Counted from the stretch's first letter, positions 1 through 8,868 are shown. The stretch is DNA of 64,000 nucleotides from Plantibacter sp. Leaf314 (GCF_001423185.1 NZ_LMOB01000001.1:1967889-2031888); one strand, 5' to 3'. Notes: a model not told the origin generated them from the letters alone. Numbers and translations: made by a program.

Positions 1-1
1 G

Positions 2-256
2 GCGAAGCCGGAGCCCGACATCGTCGAGGTCGCTCTCGATCGCGCAGGGGTGCCGGCGTCGCGGGCCGTCATGGTCGGCGATGCCGTCTGGGACATCGAG
101 GCGGCCGCTCGGGCCGGTGTGGAGTGCATCGGGGTGCGGAGCGGCGGGTTCGGCGAGCAGGAGTTGCGTGATGCCGGTGCGGTCGCGGTCTACGGTGACG
201 TCGCCGAGTTGCTCGCGAACCTCGAGGACAGCCCGATCGGCAAGCTCAGGGCGTAG
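2..256 (+). CDS. HAD-family hydrolase, C-terminal fragment
   Basis: Reading frame open from the left edge of the window to a TAG at 254-256; the start and the catalytic DxD motif lie outside. The visible part begins AKPEPDIVEVALDRAGV, the HAD motif III lysine followed by a helix, and continues with MVGDAVWDIEAAARAGV, the motif IV acidic GD...D that holds Mg2+. This order and spacing are typical of phosphoglycolate-phosphatase-like HAD enzymes that remove phosphate from small metabolites. The substrate cannot be told. A BLUF gene converges on it 24 bp downstream, and no terminator hairpin is visible between them. Confidence 0.8.
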   Translation, partial: AKPEPDIVEVALDRAGVPASRAVMVGDAVWDIEAAARAGVECIGVRSGGFGEQELRDAGAVAVYGDVAELLANLEDSPIGKLRA

Positions 257-280
257 CGGGCGCCGTCGCCACCGTCTCGT

Positions 281-721
281 TCAGCGGCTGGCGCGGCTGC
301 GGAACCAGCGGGCGAGTTCGCGAAGGGCGCGCATGGTGGCGGTCGGGTCGTCGCGGTCGAGGTCGTCGAAGGTGTCGCGGTAGCCGTCGAGGTCGGCGGC
401 GGATCCGCTGTCGGCGCGTTCGAAGCCCATGGTCCAGTCGGCGAACTGGCGTTCGCGGATGGGTTCTTCGAACATCACCCGGATGCCGGTGTGGCGGGGG
501 TCGGCGCTGAGGGTGTCCATGAGCCCGCGGACGGCGGCCTCTGGTCCTTCGAGGACCTGCAGGAACCGGCCGTCGCGGTGGACGAGCATGCCGGTGAGCC
601 CGCTGCGAGCGTTGTTCTCGCGGCTGGTGGCGAGCAGGGCGGTGAGGTCCTCGTCGCTGAACGGCTGTGTCGCCGTACTCGCGTACACGAGTGACAGCAT
701 CTGGTCTTCGTCGGTGCCCAC
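281..721 (-). CDS. BLUF-domain blue-light sensor
   Basis: 146 aa, essentially a single BLUF domain. FAD-contacting residues are present: Tyr13 in SLVYAS, Asn37 in the NNARSGLTG stretch, Gln55 in FLQVLEG, and Trp96/Met98 in FADWTMGF. In known BLUF proteins light switches the Tyr-Gln hydrogen-bond network around FAD. No EAL, GGDEF or other output domain is fused, so it probably signals through a partner protein, as the short PixD/YcgF-like forms do. The start could be Met1 or Met8 just before SLVYAS. The about 45 residues after the domain are acidic, then basic. Neighbours give no clue to the partner. Confidence 0.9.
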   Translation of the reverse strand: MGTDEDQMLSLVYASTATQPFSDEDLTALLATSRENNARSGLTGMLVHRDGRFLQVLEGPEAAVRGLMDTLSADPRHTGIRVMFEEPIRERQFADWTMGFERADSGSAADLDGYRDTFDDLDRDDPTATMRALRELARWFRSRASR

Positions 722-799
722 CGTTGGAGCCTACCCGGCGGGGTGCGGAGGCGGTCCCGGAAGCAGCTCCCCACCCACGGAGCGTGCGCATCTCGACCA

Positions 800-823
800 C
801 CCTTCGACAGGCTCAGGGACCGG
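800..823. repeat. Short interspersed repeat (REP-like), single copy
   Basis: One copy of the repeat with core TTCGACAGGCTCAGGGACC, just 3' of HNH copy 1. The same element recurs throughout the window, mostly between genes, in both orientations. Confidence 0.75.
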
Positions 824-829
824 GGGTGG

Positions 830-2101
830 TCAGAACGGTGCGGGATCGGGTTCCGTCCGATGATGTTTGCCGTCGGGTGTCGTCCAGTCCAGGACGCCAC
901 CGGGCCCGTGGTCGAGGTTCCATCCCGGCAAGTGCTTCATCCGGTGATGATGTCGGCACAGGCACGCGAGATTCCCGACATCCGTCGTGCCGCCGTCTTC
1001 CCACGCGACCGAATGGTCGAGGTCACACGCTCTGGCGCGTCTCCCGCAGCCGGGTGCTCGACAGGTGCCGTCTCGGAGACGGACCGCGCGTTGCAGGTCG
1101 GTCGGGACCCGGTACTGGTCGCGGCTCACAGAGAGGACGGCACCGGTCTCGGGTTGGACGAGGATGCGAGTCATGCTGGGCGCGTTGACCGCGATGCGAG
1201 CTGCGGTCTCAGGGTCGATCGGCCCGTAGCCGTCGAGCGTGGCGGGTGCGTCGGAGACACCGGCCAGGCTGAGCGCCGGCACCGTGATCTGCACGGTCGG
1301 CGTGATGTGCTCCTGGACCTCGATCGGATGCGGCACCACCGGGCTCGACATGACGTCGTCGGGGGTCACTCCAGTGAGGGCGAGTGCGGCGAGGGCGTCC
1401 GCCTGCAGCTGGGCGCAGCTGCGCGTATCGCCGGCCTTGCGCGACTCCGTGGCCGCTGCTTCGACCCGCTCGATGATGCCCTGCGCGATGGGTGCGGTGG
1501 TGAACAGGTGCACCCACGCCATGCCATCCGTCGCGGGCTCGAACTCGACGCGACGGTCTGCCTCCGAGCGGACCGCACGTGCGGTGATGGACTCCGGGTG
1601 GAGGCGCTCCCGCAGAACGCGGGCACGCTTCCGCAGGTTCGCGTTGGTCGTTTCCTCCGCGACCGGCAACACTGCCGCCAGGAATGCCGCCCGCCCGGCG
1701 GTTGGCACGTCGCTGAGTTGATCGATGATGGTCTGCGCGTGCTGGGCGGAGATGCGACCCGCCTCGAGCGATGCGAGCACGGACGGGGCTTCGTTCACGA
1801 GACGCTCCGCGTCGTTCGTCGCGCGCTGGACGGTCTGCTCGGGCGTCCGCGTCGCCATCGCAAGGGCTGCACAGGTCGACCGGCGGGAGAGCGCCTGTCG
1901 TTCGGCGGGCGGATACACGGCCGGGACGACCGAGTCGGCGAGGGCGTCCGCGTAGGCCGCCGAGCGGGCGAGGAGGCGCGCTTTGCGTGCGTCCAGAACG
2001 GCCTGCTGCCGGTGAATCTCAGCCCACTCATCCGAGAACTCCGCGAGCTGCGCGGCGTACTCGTCGCCAGCTCGAACTGCGGACGTGGTGCTCTCGGTCA
2101 T
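830..2101 (-). CDS. DUF222/HNH endonuclease, copy 1
   Basis: 423 aa. The N-terminal two thirds is the DUF222 region, helical and Arg/Glu/Ala-rich. The C-terminal region from about residue 347 is an HNH nuclease: CRAPGC, then DLDHSVAWEDGG, then a CLCRHHHRMKH segment, giving the paired Cys and His residues of the zinc/metal-binding beta-beta-alpha fold. These proteins are multicopy in Microbacteriaceae and Micrococcales and their role is unproven; a selfish or phage-related nuclease is often suspected. A second copy of identical length lies at 15223-16494 on the same strand. The two share near-identical start-proximal flanks and are bordered by short repeats. No transposase is nearby. Confidence 0.9.
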   Translation of the reverse strand: MTESTTSAVRAGDEYAAQLAEFSDEWAEIHRQQAVLDARKARLLARSAAYADALADSVVPAVYPPAERQALSRRSTCAALAMATRTPEQTVQRATNDAERLVNEAPSVLASLEAGRISAQHAQTIIDQLSDVPTAGRAAFLAAVLPVAEETTNANLRKRARVLRERLHPESITARAVRSEADRRVEFEPATDGMAWVHLFTTAPIAQGIIERVEAAATESRKAGDTRSCAQLQADALAALALTGVTPDDVMSSPVVPHPIEVQEHITPTVQITVPALSLAGVSDAPATLDGYGPIDPETAARIAVNAPSMTRILVQPETGAVLSVSRDQYRVPTDLQRAVRLRDGTCRAPGCGRRARACDLDHSVAWEDGGTTDVGNLACLCRHHHRMKHLPGWNLDHGPGGVLDWTTPDGKHHRTEPDPAPF

Positions 2102-2172
2102 GGATCAAGTCCACCATGGACCACTGACATTCCAGATGCTGAGTTGCGCTGGTTGCGGACGTCCACTCGTGG

Positions 2173-2228
2173 GCCCTTCGACAAGCTCAGGGACCGGGGC
2201 TTGGCCCTTCGACAGGCTCAGGGACCGG
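2173..2228. repeat. Two tandem short repeats upstream of HNH copy 1
   Basis: Two direct copies of the TTCGACAAGCTCAGGGACC-type element lie 30 bp apart (about 2174-2196 and 2205-2227). They sit exactly between HNH copy 1 and the truncated monooxygenase remnant, so they mark a rearrangement junction. They occupy part of the 2102-2688 gap, which otherwise holds the remnant and a hairpin. Confidence 0.75.
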
Positions 2229-2233
2229 GGAGG

Positions 2234-2509
2234 GTTCCTCTCGCCGGTCGCCTCGCCGCAGGAGACGCCCCGTCCGAGGTGCTCGCTGCGGTCCAACGCC
2301 GCCGCGAGCGACCGGTCAGGATCATGCAGCGCATCCAGCGGGCCGGGCATCGGGTCATCTCCCGCACCACCACCGGCGAGCGCATCGCACCGCGGTGGGC
2401 GATCCGACTCCTGCGGCTCGCGACCCCCCTCGTCCGACCGCTTGCGGCGAGGTTCATCGGGATCGGGCTCCGGCCCGAGCACGTCACCGAGCCAGCGCGC
2501 GAAGGATAG
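2234..2509 (+). pseudogene. 3' remnant of an FAD-dependent monooxygenase
   Basis: An open frame of about 91 codons ending in TAG at 2507-2509 resembles the C-terminal tail of aromatic-type FAD monooxygenases: a helix with QRRRERPVRIMQRIQRAG, then a hydrophobic Arg-rich segment ending ARFIGIGLRPEHV. There is no start codon, Rossmann fold or FAD motif. Upstream the frame runs straight into the short repeats and then antisense through the HNH gene. I infer that insertion of, or recombination at, the repeat/HNH unit removed the 5' part. It could also be a chance frame; only the tail motif supports the call. Confidence 0.45.
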
Positions 2510-2615
2510 GGCAGCGGTCGAAGGTCCTCAAGGTTGGACGATCGTCGACCGGCGGTCGTAGCGTGGACGTCGCAGACGAGACCTGAACGTCTGTGCCGGC
2601 GCTGCTCCTCAACCT

Positions 2616-2675
2616 GGCGCCGGCGCGGCTGTGGGGCGTCGCTTCCGCCACGCCCCACAGCCGTCACCCGGCGCC
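2616..2675. terminator. Large two-part hairpin
   Basis: A perfect 14-bp stem (2626-2639 with 2650-2663, arms CGGCTGTGGGGCGT/ACGCCCCACAGCCG, 10-nt loop) sits inside a second stem GGCGCCGG (2616-2623)/CCGGCGCC (2668-2675). It lies just past the stop of the ABC permease on the minus strand and faces the remnant on the plus strand. There is no clear U-tract, as is common in high-GC actinobacteria. It is likely a bidirectional terminator. Confidence 0.7.
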
Positions 2676-2688
2676 GGTCATCCGCGCA

Positions 2689-3999
2689 TCACTCGTAGCG
2701 GAGCGACTCCACCGGATCGGCCTTCGCGGCACGGGCGGCGGGCAGGGTTCCGGCGAGGAACGCGATCACCATGACGACCAGGACGATGATCGCGAGCGAC
2801 GCCGGGTCGAACGCGATGAGGTCGAGGCCCGGCAGGTCGGCCAGGAGCGATCCGGAGAGCGCAGCACTGATGCCGGTGCCGGCGAGCACCGCGATGCCGA
2901 CGCCGATCGCGCTGCCGAGGAAGCCGATGAATGCGGCTTCGAGGCTGAACAACCCGAAGACCTTCCCACTGCCCATCCCCATCGCCTTCATCAGCCCGAT
3001 CTCGCGGGTGCGTTCCTGCACGGACATGAGCAGGGTGTTCACGATCCCGAAGCTCGCGGCGAGGAGGGCGATGATCGCGAAGGCGTTGAGGACGAGGACG
3101 ATGCCGTCGATCACCGTCTTGATGGTGCCGAGCTGGTCCGCGACGGTCGTTCCCGTGTAGCCCGCGTCGGCCAGTCGGTCCTTCAACGCCGTGACCTGCT
3201 CGTCGGTGGCGTCCGCGCTGAACCGGATGGACGCCTGCGCGTACCGCTCGACCTGGTCGGACGGGACGCCGATGTTCTGCGTCTCGTAGAGCAGGTCGGT
3301 GAGCGCGGCGTTCGGCACGATCGAGGCACCGGTGGGCGAGGCGAGGCTCTCCTCGGCGACCCCGACGACGGTCGCGTCCACGGTGTGCTGCGTGCGCTGC
3401 GCATCGGTGATCGCGACCGTGACCGTCTTCCCGACCGCGTCGGCGTCGCTTCCGAAGCCGAGCGGTTCCACGTAAGACGTGGGGAGCACGAGCTGGAGCG
3501 TGTCGGAGTCGTCGTCGGGCTGTGCACCGTCCAGCAGGGTGACGCTCTGCCCGGAGATGAGTCCGCCGACGCCGACGACGTACTTCGTACCGCCGCCCGC
3601 CTCGATGTAATCGGTCGAGATCGACTTCACCGCCTGCACGTCGAGGACGCCGTCGATCCCGCCGAGCTCGTCCAGGTCCGCCGGCGTGAGGGCCACGACG
3701 GTCGATCCTGGCGCTCCGGCACCGGTGGTGGCGACCGCGTCCGGGTCGTACTCCTTCGGCCCGCTCGTGGCCGCGCCGATGCCCGACCCGGTGTCGGCCG
3801 TCTTCGTGACGGTCATCGTGTCGGACGCGCCGACACTCGACACCGTGTCGTCGATGTAGGCGTTGATGCCGGTACCGAGCCCGTTCGTCAGCGTGAGCGT
3901 GAACGCTCCGACGAAGATCGCCAGGATCGTCAGGATGGTGCGGGTCTTCGATCGGAAGGTGTTCGCGACGGCGGTCCCGATGAGGTCGACGGTTCTCAT
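2689..3999 (-). CDS. ABC transporter permease, MacB/FtsX type
   Basis: 436 aa. A first membrane helix (about residues 20-42, after the basic SKTRT stretch) is followed by a large extracytoplasmic domain of about 240 residues. Three membrane helices follow near the C-terminus (about 300-430), with NTLLMSVQERTREIGLMKAMGM, the conserved FtsX coupling region, before the second of them. This is the MacB_PCD-FtsX layout. Such permeases with a partner ATPase export peptides or lipids, or transmit force, rather than importing solutes. Its ATG overlaps the stop of the ATPase gene (ATGA), so the two are translationally coupled. The divergent two-component system suggests an envelope-stress or antibiotic-response pump. 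Confidence 0.9.
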   Translation of the reverse strand: MRTVDLIGTAVANTFRSKTRTILTILAIFVGAFTLTLTNGLGTGINAYIDDTVSSVGASDTMTVTKTADTGSGIGAATSGPKEYDPDAVATTGAGAPGSTVVALTPADLDELGGIDGVLDVQAVKSISTDYIEAGGGTKYVVGVGGLISGQSVTLLDGAQPDDDSDTLQLVLPTSYVEPLGFGSDADAVGKTVTVAITDAQRTQHTVDATVVGVAEESLASPTGASIVPNAALTDLLYETQNIGVPSDQVERYAQASIRFSADATDEQVTALKDRLADAGYTGTTVADQLGTIKTVIDGIVLVLNAFAIIALLAASFGIVNTLLMSVQERTREIGLMKAMGMGSGKVFGLFSLEAAFIGFLGSAIGVGIAVLAGTGISAALSGSLLADLPGLDLIAFDPASLAIIVLVVMVIAFLAGTLPAARAAKADPVESLRYE

Positions 4000-4703
4000 G
4001 CGGCCACCGCCTCGTCCTCGACGAGCAGACCGTCGCGGATGAGGATCCGCCGATCACACCGTGCCGCCAGCTCCTCGTCGTGCGTCACGACGATGAGCGT
4101 AATGCCGTTCTCCCGGTTGAGGGAGAAGAGGATGTCCTCGACGACGGCGCCGGTCGCCGTGTCGAGGTTGCCGGTCGGCTCGTCGGCGAAGATGATCCGC
4201 GGGTTGTTCACGAGCGCACGGGCGATCACCGTCCGCTGCTTCTGCCCACCGGAGAGGTTCACCGCGCGATTCCGCGCCTTGTCCTCGAGCTGGAGCTGCG
4301 CGAGTGCGGCGAGCGCCCGGCGACGTCGGTCACCGCGTCGGACGCCGGCGATCTTCATCGGCAGCAGGACGTTCTCGAGCACCGTCGCGTTGGCGGTGAG
4401 GAAGAACTGCTGGAACACGAACCCGAAGGTCTTGTTCCTGGTCGTGTTGAGGCGGCGTCCGCGGAGAGTGCTCGTGTCGACCCCTTCGAGTTCGACGGTG
4501 CCGGAGCTCGGTGCGTCGAGGAGCGCGAGCACGTGCATGAGCGTGGACTTGCCGGAGCCGCTCTTCCCGACGATCGCGACGCTCTCGCCCGCGTGGATGT
4601 CGAAGCTCACCCCCTTCAGCGCGTCGAACCGGTTCTGGCCGCGGCCGTAGGAACGCCGGACGTCCCGGACCGAGATGATCGGCGGCGCTGTGGTGCTCTG
4701 CAT
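3996..4703 (-). CDS. ABC transporter ATPase, MacB/LolD type
   Basis: 235 aa from ATG at 4703. Walker A GKSGSGKS, Q-loop in FVFQQFFL, signature LSGGQKQR, Walker B IIFADEPTGNLD and the switch His in VVTHDEE are all present, so it should be an active ATPase. The EPTGNLDTATG stretch is typical of the MacB/LolD/FtsE family that pairs with FtsX-fold permeases. A longer in-frame extension upstream is rejected because it is low in recognisable sequence and would overlap the divergent kinase gene at 4870. It forms a two-gene operon with the permease. Confidence 0.93.
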   Translation of the reverse strand: MQSTTAPPIISVRDVRRSYGRGQNRFDALKGVSFDIHAGESVAIVGKSGSGKSTLMHVLALLDAPSSGTVELEGVDTSTLRGRRLNTTRNKTFGFVFQQFFLTANATVLENVLLPMKIAGVRRGDRRRRALAALAQLQLEDKARNRAVNLSGGQKQRTVIARALVNNPRIIFADEPTGNLDTATGAVVEDILFSLNRENGITLIVVTHDEELAARCDRRILIRDGLLVEDEAVAA

Positions 4704-4869
4704 GGTGTCTCCTCGTCTGGGGCCGGGTGCTCCGGCACCAGTCCAGACTCGCCGCGACGCGGGGCCGGCGCGTCCCCCACCGGCGGACACCCGTGTACCG
4801 CGTCCGTGGTACCGCGCAATGCCACGTGCGGAGGAGTCGCCTGGCGCGGGTTCCCGGCAGACTGGGGCC

Positions 4870-6105
4870 ATGACCACCGCGACGCAGGATCGCCGGGTGC
4901 GCGATCCGCGTCCTCGACCTCCGGCATGGGTGGGCGACGTGGTCGCCGCGGTCCTCATCATCGCCTCGGCCTTCATCCCGTTCCCGAACGCGGAGTTCCG
5001 GCCGGGCAGCCCACTCGTCATCGCCCTGGTCGTCGCGCCGGCGATCCTGCTCCCCCTCCGGCGACACTGGCCCATCCCGGTGCTCGCGGCCGTCATCGCC
5101 TGTTACGGGGCGGCGGCGATCACGGGGACCCTCGCTCCCGGGGTCGTGATCGCGGCCGCCATCGCGATGTTCGGGGTGGCCGTGCGCTCCGCGCGGCGGA
5201 CGACCCTGATCACGGCCGTCGCGACGATGGTCGCCGTCGCCCTCCTCAGCCTGCTCGCGTCGATCGGCAGCTTCGATCCGCGGACGGTCCAGTTCGCGGT
5301 GATGATCGCGTTCGCCGCTGCGGCCGGGGACGGGACGCGCTCGCGCCGCGCGTACATCGTGGCGATCACCGAGCGCGCGGAGCGGGCCGAGCAGACCCGC
5401 GAAGCCGAGGCGAGGCGTCGGGTGACCGAGGAGCGGCTCCGCATCGCCCGCGACCTCCACGACACCGTCGCCCACCAGATCTCGGTGATCAGCCTGAACG
5501 CCGGGGTGGCATCGAGATCCCTGGAGTCGCGGCCGGAGAAGGCGAAGGAGGCGCTCGTCTCGATCCGACGGGCGTCGCGGACGGTGCTCGGCGAGATCGG
5601 TGATCTGCTCGAGGTCCTGCGCAGCGACGGTGGGGACGCTGGCGCAGGCTTCCGTGGAACGCTGCCGCAGCCGGGACTCGACCGACTCGAAGCGTTGATC
5701 GCCGAGTTCACCACCGCAGGCCTCGACATCACGACACGGATCGCCCCCGACGCACCGAAGCTGTCGACCGCCACAGACACCGTCGCGTACCGCGTCGTCC
5801 AGGAGGGGCTGACGAACGCCCTGAAGCACGGTCCCGAGCGTCGTGCGCACGTGCTCGTCGAGAGCGGCGACGGCAGGATCGTCGTCAGTGTGAGCAACCC
5901 GACGGCGCCCGGCGTCCCGAGTGGGCAGCTCGACGGAACCCCGACCACCGGGCACGGGCTCCTCGGCATCCGCGAGCGTGTCGCCGCCGTCCGCGGGACC
6001 GTCGACGTCGGCCCGACCCCTGGCGGCTGGCGACTGTCCGCGACGCTCCCGACCACCGATGCGACGCACCCCGATCCGACGCACCCCGAGGAGTCCTCCG
6101 CATGA
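4870..6105 (+). CDS. Sensor histidine kinase, NarL-system (HisKA_3)
   Basis: 411 aa. About five hydrophobic segments in residues 22-150 form a membrane sensor with almost no extracytoplasmic domain. A coiled linker then leads to the HisKA_3 box ARDLHDTVAHQISVI with phospho-acceptor His197. The HATPase region carries an N-box (EGLTNALKHG) and G-box (GHGLLGIRERV). The architecture is that of actinobacterial intramembrane-sensing kinases, often linked to a neighbouring ABC exporter. Start ATG at 4870 is chosen because earlier in-frame codons lie in the divergent promoter. The stop overlaps the regulator gene start (ATGA). Confidence 0.93.
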   Translation: MTTATQDRRVRDPRPRPPAWVGDVVAAVLIIASAFIPFPNAEFRPGSPLVIALVVAPAILLPLRRHWPIPVLAAVIACYGAAAITGTLAPGVVIAAAIAMFGVAVRSARRTTLITAVATMVAVALLSLLASIGSFDPRTVQFAVMIAFAAAAGDGTRSRRAYIVAITERAERAEQTREAEARRRVTEERLRIARDLHDTVAHQISVISLNAGVASRSLESRPEKAKEALVSIRRASRTVLGEIGDLLEVLRSDGGDAGAGFRGTLPQPGLDRLEALIAEFTTAGLDITTRIAPDAPKLSTATDTVAYRVVQEGLTNALKHGPERRAHVLVESGDGRIVVSVSNPTAPGVPSGQLDGTPTTGHGLLGIRERVAAVRGTVDVGPTPGGWRLSATLPTTDATHPDPTHPEESSA

Positions 6106-6779
6106 CCACCGTGCTCGTCGTCGACGACCAGTCGCTCATCCGACAGGCCGTCTCCGACATCCTCGCGTCGGAGTCGGACCTCGGCGTCGTCGGCGAAGCC
6201 GTGGACGGCGCTCAGGCGGTGGCGCTCGCCCGGGAGTTGCGGCCGGACGTCGTGCTCATGGACATCCGCATGCCCGTGCTGGACGGCATCGGCGCGACCG
6301 CGGCGATCTGCGCGGACCCCGAGCTTGCGGACACGCGCGTCCTCATCCTCACGACGTTCGAGGAGGACGAGAACCTCATCGCGACGCTGCGGGCCGGCGC
6401 GAGCGGGTTCATCGGCAAGGGCTCGGAGCCCGAGGAGATCGTCCGAGCGGTGCGCGCGGTGCACGCCGGTGACGCACTCCTGTCCCCCGCGGCGACCCGG
6501 AGTCTCATCACCAGGTACGTCGTCGTCGCAGACGGGCCGTCGAGTCCGCGCTCGGTACCCGCCGAGCTGGCGCTCCTCACCGAGCGGGAACTCGAGGTGC
6601 TGCTCCTCGTCGCCCGCGGACGCTCCAACCAGCAGATCGCCGACGAACTCGTCATCTCACCGCACACCTCGAAGACCCACGTGAACCGCATCATGACGAA
6701 GGTCGCCGCCCACGATCGCGCCCAGCTCGTCATCCTCGCGTACGAGAGCGGTCTGCTCCGGCCGGGCGCCGACGACTGA
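6102..6779 (+). CDS. Response regulator, NarL/FixJ family
   Basis: 225 aa. The receiver domain has the acidic pair Asp8/Asp9, phosphorylation site Asp54 in VLMDIRMPVLDG and the Lys of FIGKGSEPEEIV. The C-terminal LuxR-type HTH begins LALLTERELEVLLLVARG and includes the recognition helix in HTSKTHVNRIMTKV. It is translationally coupled to the kinase gene by an ATGA overlap and should be its partner. The divergent ABC exporter at 2689-4703 is the obvious candidate target; the shared 166-bp intergenic region would hold the binding site, but I see no clear palindrome there. Confidence 0.95.
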   Translation: MTTVLVVDDQSLIRQAVSDILASESDLGVVGEAVDGAQAVALARELRPDVVLMDIRMPVLDGIGATAAICADPELADTRVLILTTFEEDENLIATLRAGASGFIGKGSEPEEIVRAVRAVHAGDALLSPAATRSLITRYVVVADGPSSPRSVPAELALLTERELEVLLLVARGRSNQQIADELVISPHTSKTHVNRIMTKVAAHDRAQLVILAYESGLLRPGADD

Positions 6780-6875
6780 GCACCCTGCTCCGGCCAGGCA
6801 CCGACGGCTGAACCGGTACTGTCGTCCTGTCCACGACGCCGTTCGGCGTGCGGGCCCAGCAGACGAGGAAGTGCG

Positions 6876-8315
6876 ATGGCCGGATCCCCCACAGCTCGAC
6901 GGACGGCGAGCACGCTGCCGCCCCTCACCCCCGGCCCGCACCGGCGACACCTCGGCCTCATCTCGATCGTCGCCTGTTTCGGTGGCCTGCTCTTCGGCTA
7001 CGACACCGGCGTGATCAACGGGGCGCTGCGTCCGATGACCGCGGAGCTCGGGCTGACCCCGCTCACCGAGGGTGTCGTCACCAGCTCACTCGTCTTCGCC
7101 GCCGCCGTCGGCGCGTTGCTCGGCGGTCGGGTGTCCGACGCGTGGGGCCGCCGCCCGAGCATCGTCGCGCTGGCCGTCCTCTTCTTCGTCGGCACGCTCG
7201 CGGTCGTCTGTTCACCGAACGTGGAACTGCTCGTCGCCGGCCGCATCCTGCTCGGCCTCGCCGTGGGCGGCGCGTCGGCCGTGGTCCCGGTCTACCTCGC
7301 CGAGCTCGCCCCGTACGAGATCCGCGGGTCCATCACCGGCCGGAACGAGGTCGCGATCGTCATCGGCCAGTTGTCGGCCTTCGTGATCAACGCGGTGATC
7401 GGGAACGTCTTCAGCGAGCACCCGAGCGTGTGGCGGATCATGTTCGCCGTCTGCGCCCTCCCCGCGGTCGCCCTCTTCGTCGGGATGTTGCGGATGCCCG
7501 AATCACCGCGATGGCTCGTCGACCACGGACGCCGCGAGGAGGCGCTGGAGGTCCTGCGGACCGTCCGTTCCGACGAGCGCGCAGCTGCCGAACTCGAGGA
7601 CGTCGAGGCGGCCTCGATCGAGCACCGGAACGAACACCGGATCGGGCTGCGGGCCGTCCTCCGCAACCCGTGGCTCGTCCGCATCCTGCTCGTCGGCGTC
7701 GGCGTGGGCATCGCCCAGCAGCTCACCGGTATCAACTCGATCATGTACTACGGCCAGACCGTGCTCGTGGAGTCCGGCTTCGATGAGAGCAGCGCGCTCA
7801 TCGCCAACATCGCCCCGGGGATCATCGCCGTGATCGGCGGGTTCATCGCCCTCACCTACATGGACCGACTCGACCGACGGAAGACCTTCATCATCGGGTT
7901 CTCCCTCACCACCGCCTGCCACCTGCTCATCGGCTGCGCGTCGATGCTGCTCGCGCCCGGCGACCCGGCCCGCCCCTGGGTGATCCTGTTCCTCGTGGTC
8001 GTGTTCGTCGGCTCCATGCAGACGTTCCTCAACGTCGCCGTGTGGGTCTATCTGGCCGAGGTGTTCCCGCTCGGGATGCGCGGCCTGGGCATGGGCGTCT
8101 CGATCTTCATGCTGTGGGTCGGCAACGGGTTCCTGTCGCTGTACTTCCCGTCGCTGGTCGACGGGCTCGGCATCACGGGCACCTTCTTCCTGTTCGCCGG
8201 CGTCGGGGTGCTCGCGCTCCTCTTCGTCGCCACCCAGGTGCCCGAGACCCGTGGACGCAGCCTCGAGGCGCTCGGTGCCGACGTGACGACGGGGGCGATC
8301 TTCACCCGGCGGTGA
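6876..8315 (+). CDS. MFS sugar porter
   Basis: 479 aa, twelve predicted membrane helices. Sugar-porter signatures are present: FGYDTGVINGA in helix 1, the GGRVSDAWGRRPS loop after helix 2, PVYLAELAPYEIRG, PESPRWLV before the central loop, QQLTGINSIMYYG in helix 7, and VPETRGRSLE at the end. These place it in the xylose/galactose/inositol proton-symporter group. The SD-like GAGGAAG precedes the ATG. The last 14 bp overlap the convergent mntP gene. There is no sugar-catabolic gene next to it, so the substrate is open. Confidence 0.93.
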   Translation: MAGSPTARRTASTLPPLTPGPHRRHLGLISIVACFGGLLFGYDTGVINGALRPMTAELGLTPLTEGVVTSSLVFAAAVGALLGGRVSDAWGRRPSIVALAVLFFVGTLAVVCSPNVELLVAGRILLGLAVGGASAVVPVYLAELAPYEIRGSITGRNEVAIVIGQLSAFVINAVIGNVFSEHPSVWRIMFAVCALPAVALFVGMLRMPESPRWLVDHGRREEALEVLRTVRSDERAAAELEDVEAASIEHRNEHRIGLRAVLRNPWLVRILLVGVGVGIAQQLTGINSIMYYGQTVLVESGFDESSALIANIAPGIIAVIGGFIALTYMDRLDRRKTFIIGFSLTTACHLLIGCASMLLAPGDPARPWVILFLVVVFVGSMQTFLNVAVWVYLAEVFPLGMRGLGMGVSIFMLWVGNGFLSLYFPSLVDGLGITGTFFLFAGVGVLALLFVATQVPETRGRSLEALGADVTTGAIFTRR

Positions 8316-8868
8316 GGTGGTCGATCAGGATCTTCGTGCCGATGAGGATCAGGATGACACCGCCAGCGATCTCGGCCGGCTTCCCGAAGCGCTCCCCCAC
8401 CCGGCGGCCGATGAAGACGCCGAGGAAGGCGAGCACGAACGTCGTGAGTCCGATGAGGACGACGGCCTCGATGATCGATCCGGGCAGGAACGCGAGCGTG
8501 ATGCCGATGGCGAGGGCGTCGATGCTCGTCGCCAGTGCCAGGACGAGCAGTCGGCGGATGTCGATGCGGTCGGAGTCGACCTCGGTGTCCTCATGGCTCG
8601 AGAACGCCTCCCAGAGCATCTTCCCGCCGACGAGGGCGAGCAGACCGAAGGCGACCCAGTGGTCGACCTCCGTGATGTACCGCGCGAACTGCGTGCCGAG
8701 CACCCAGCCGATGAGCGGCATGACCGCTTGGAAGAGTCCGAAGGTGCCGGCGATCACGAGCGCGTGACGCACGTTGAACCGTCGCATGTGCAGGCCCTTG
8801 GTGAGGGCGACGGCGAAGGCGTCGGCTGAGACGCCGAGCGCGATGAGGAGGAGCGGCCAGAACGTCAT
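8302..8868 (-). CDS. mntP: Manganese efflux pump MntP
   Basis: 188 aa, six membrane helices in the tandem three-helix arrangement of MntP. The conserved acidic motifs SADAFAVALTKG in helix 1 and SIDALAIG in helix 4 supply the metal-binding aspartates. The family exports Mn2+ to avoid manganese toxicity. The 3' end overlaps the sugar porter tail-to-tail. I looked for a yybP-ykoY manganese riboswitch in the leader (8869-8995) and could not support one. A DtxR-like half-element TTAGGCGAGCC lies about 130 bp upstream on the gene's strand (9010-9000). Confidence 0.92.
   Translation of the reverse strand: MTFWPLLLIALGVSADAFAVALTKGLHMRRFNVRHALVIAGTFGLFQAVMPLIGWVLGTQFARYITEVDHWVAFGLLALVGGKMLWEAFSSHEDTEVDSDRIDIRRLLVLALATSIDALAIGITLAFLPGSIIEAVVLIGLTTFVLAFLGVFIGRRVGERFGKPAEIAGGVILILIGTKILIDHLTAG

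Noticed and set aside
743..2509. 588-codon open frame on the plus strand
   Set aside because: Most of it is antisense to the HNH gene, which has clear domains. Only the last 91 codons, after the repeats, look like protein, and they are listed as a pseudogene fragment.
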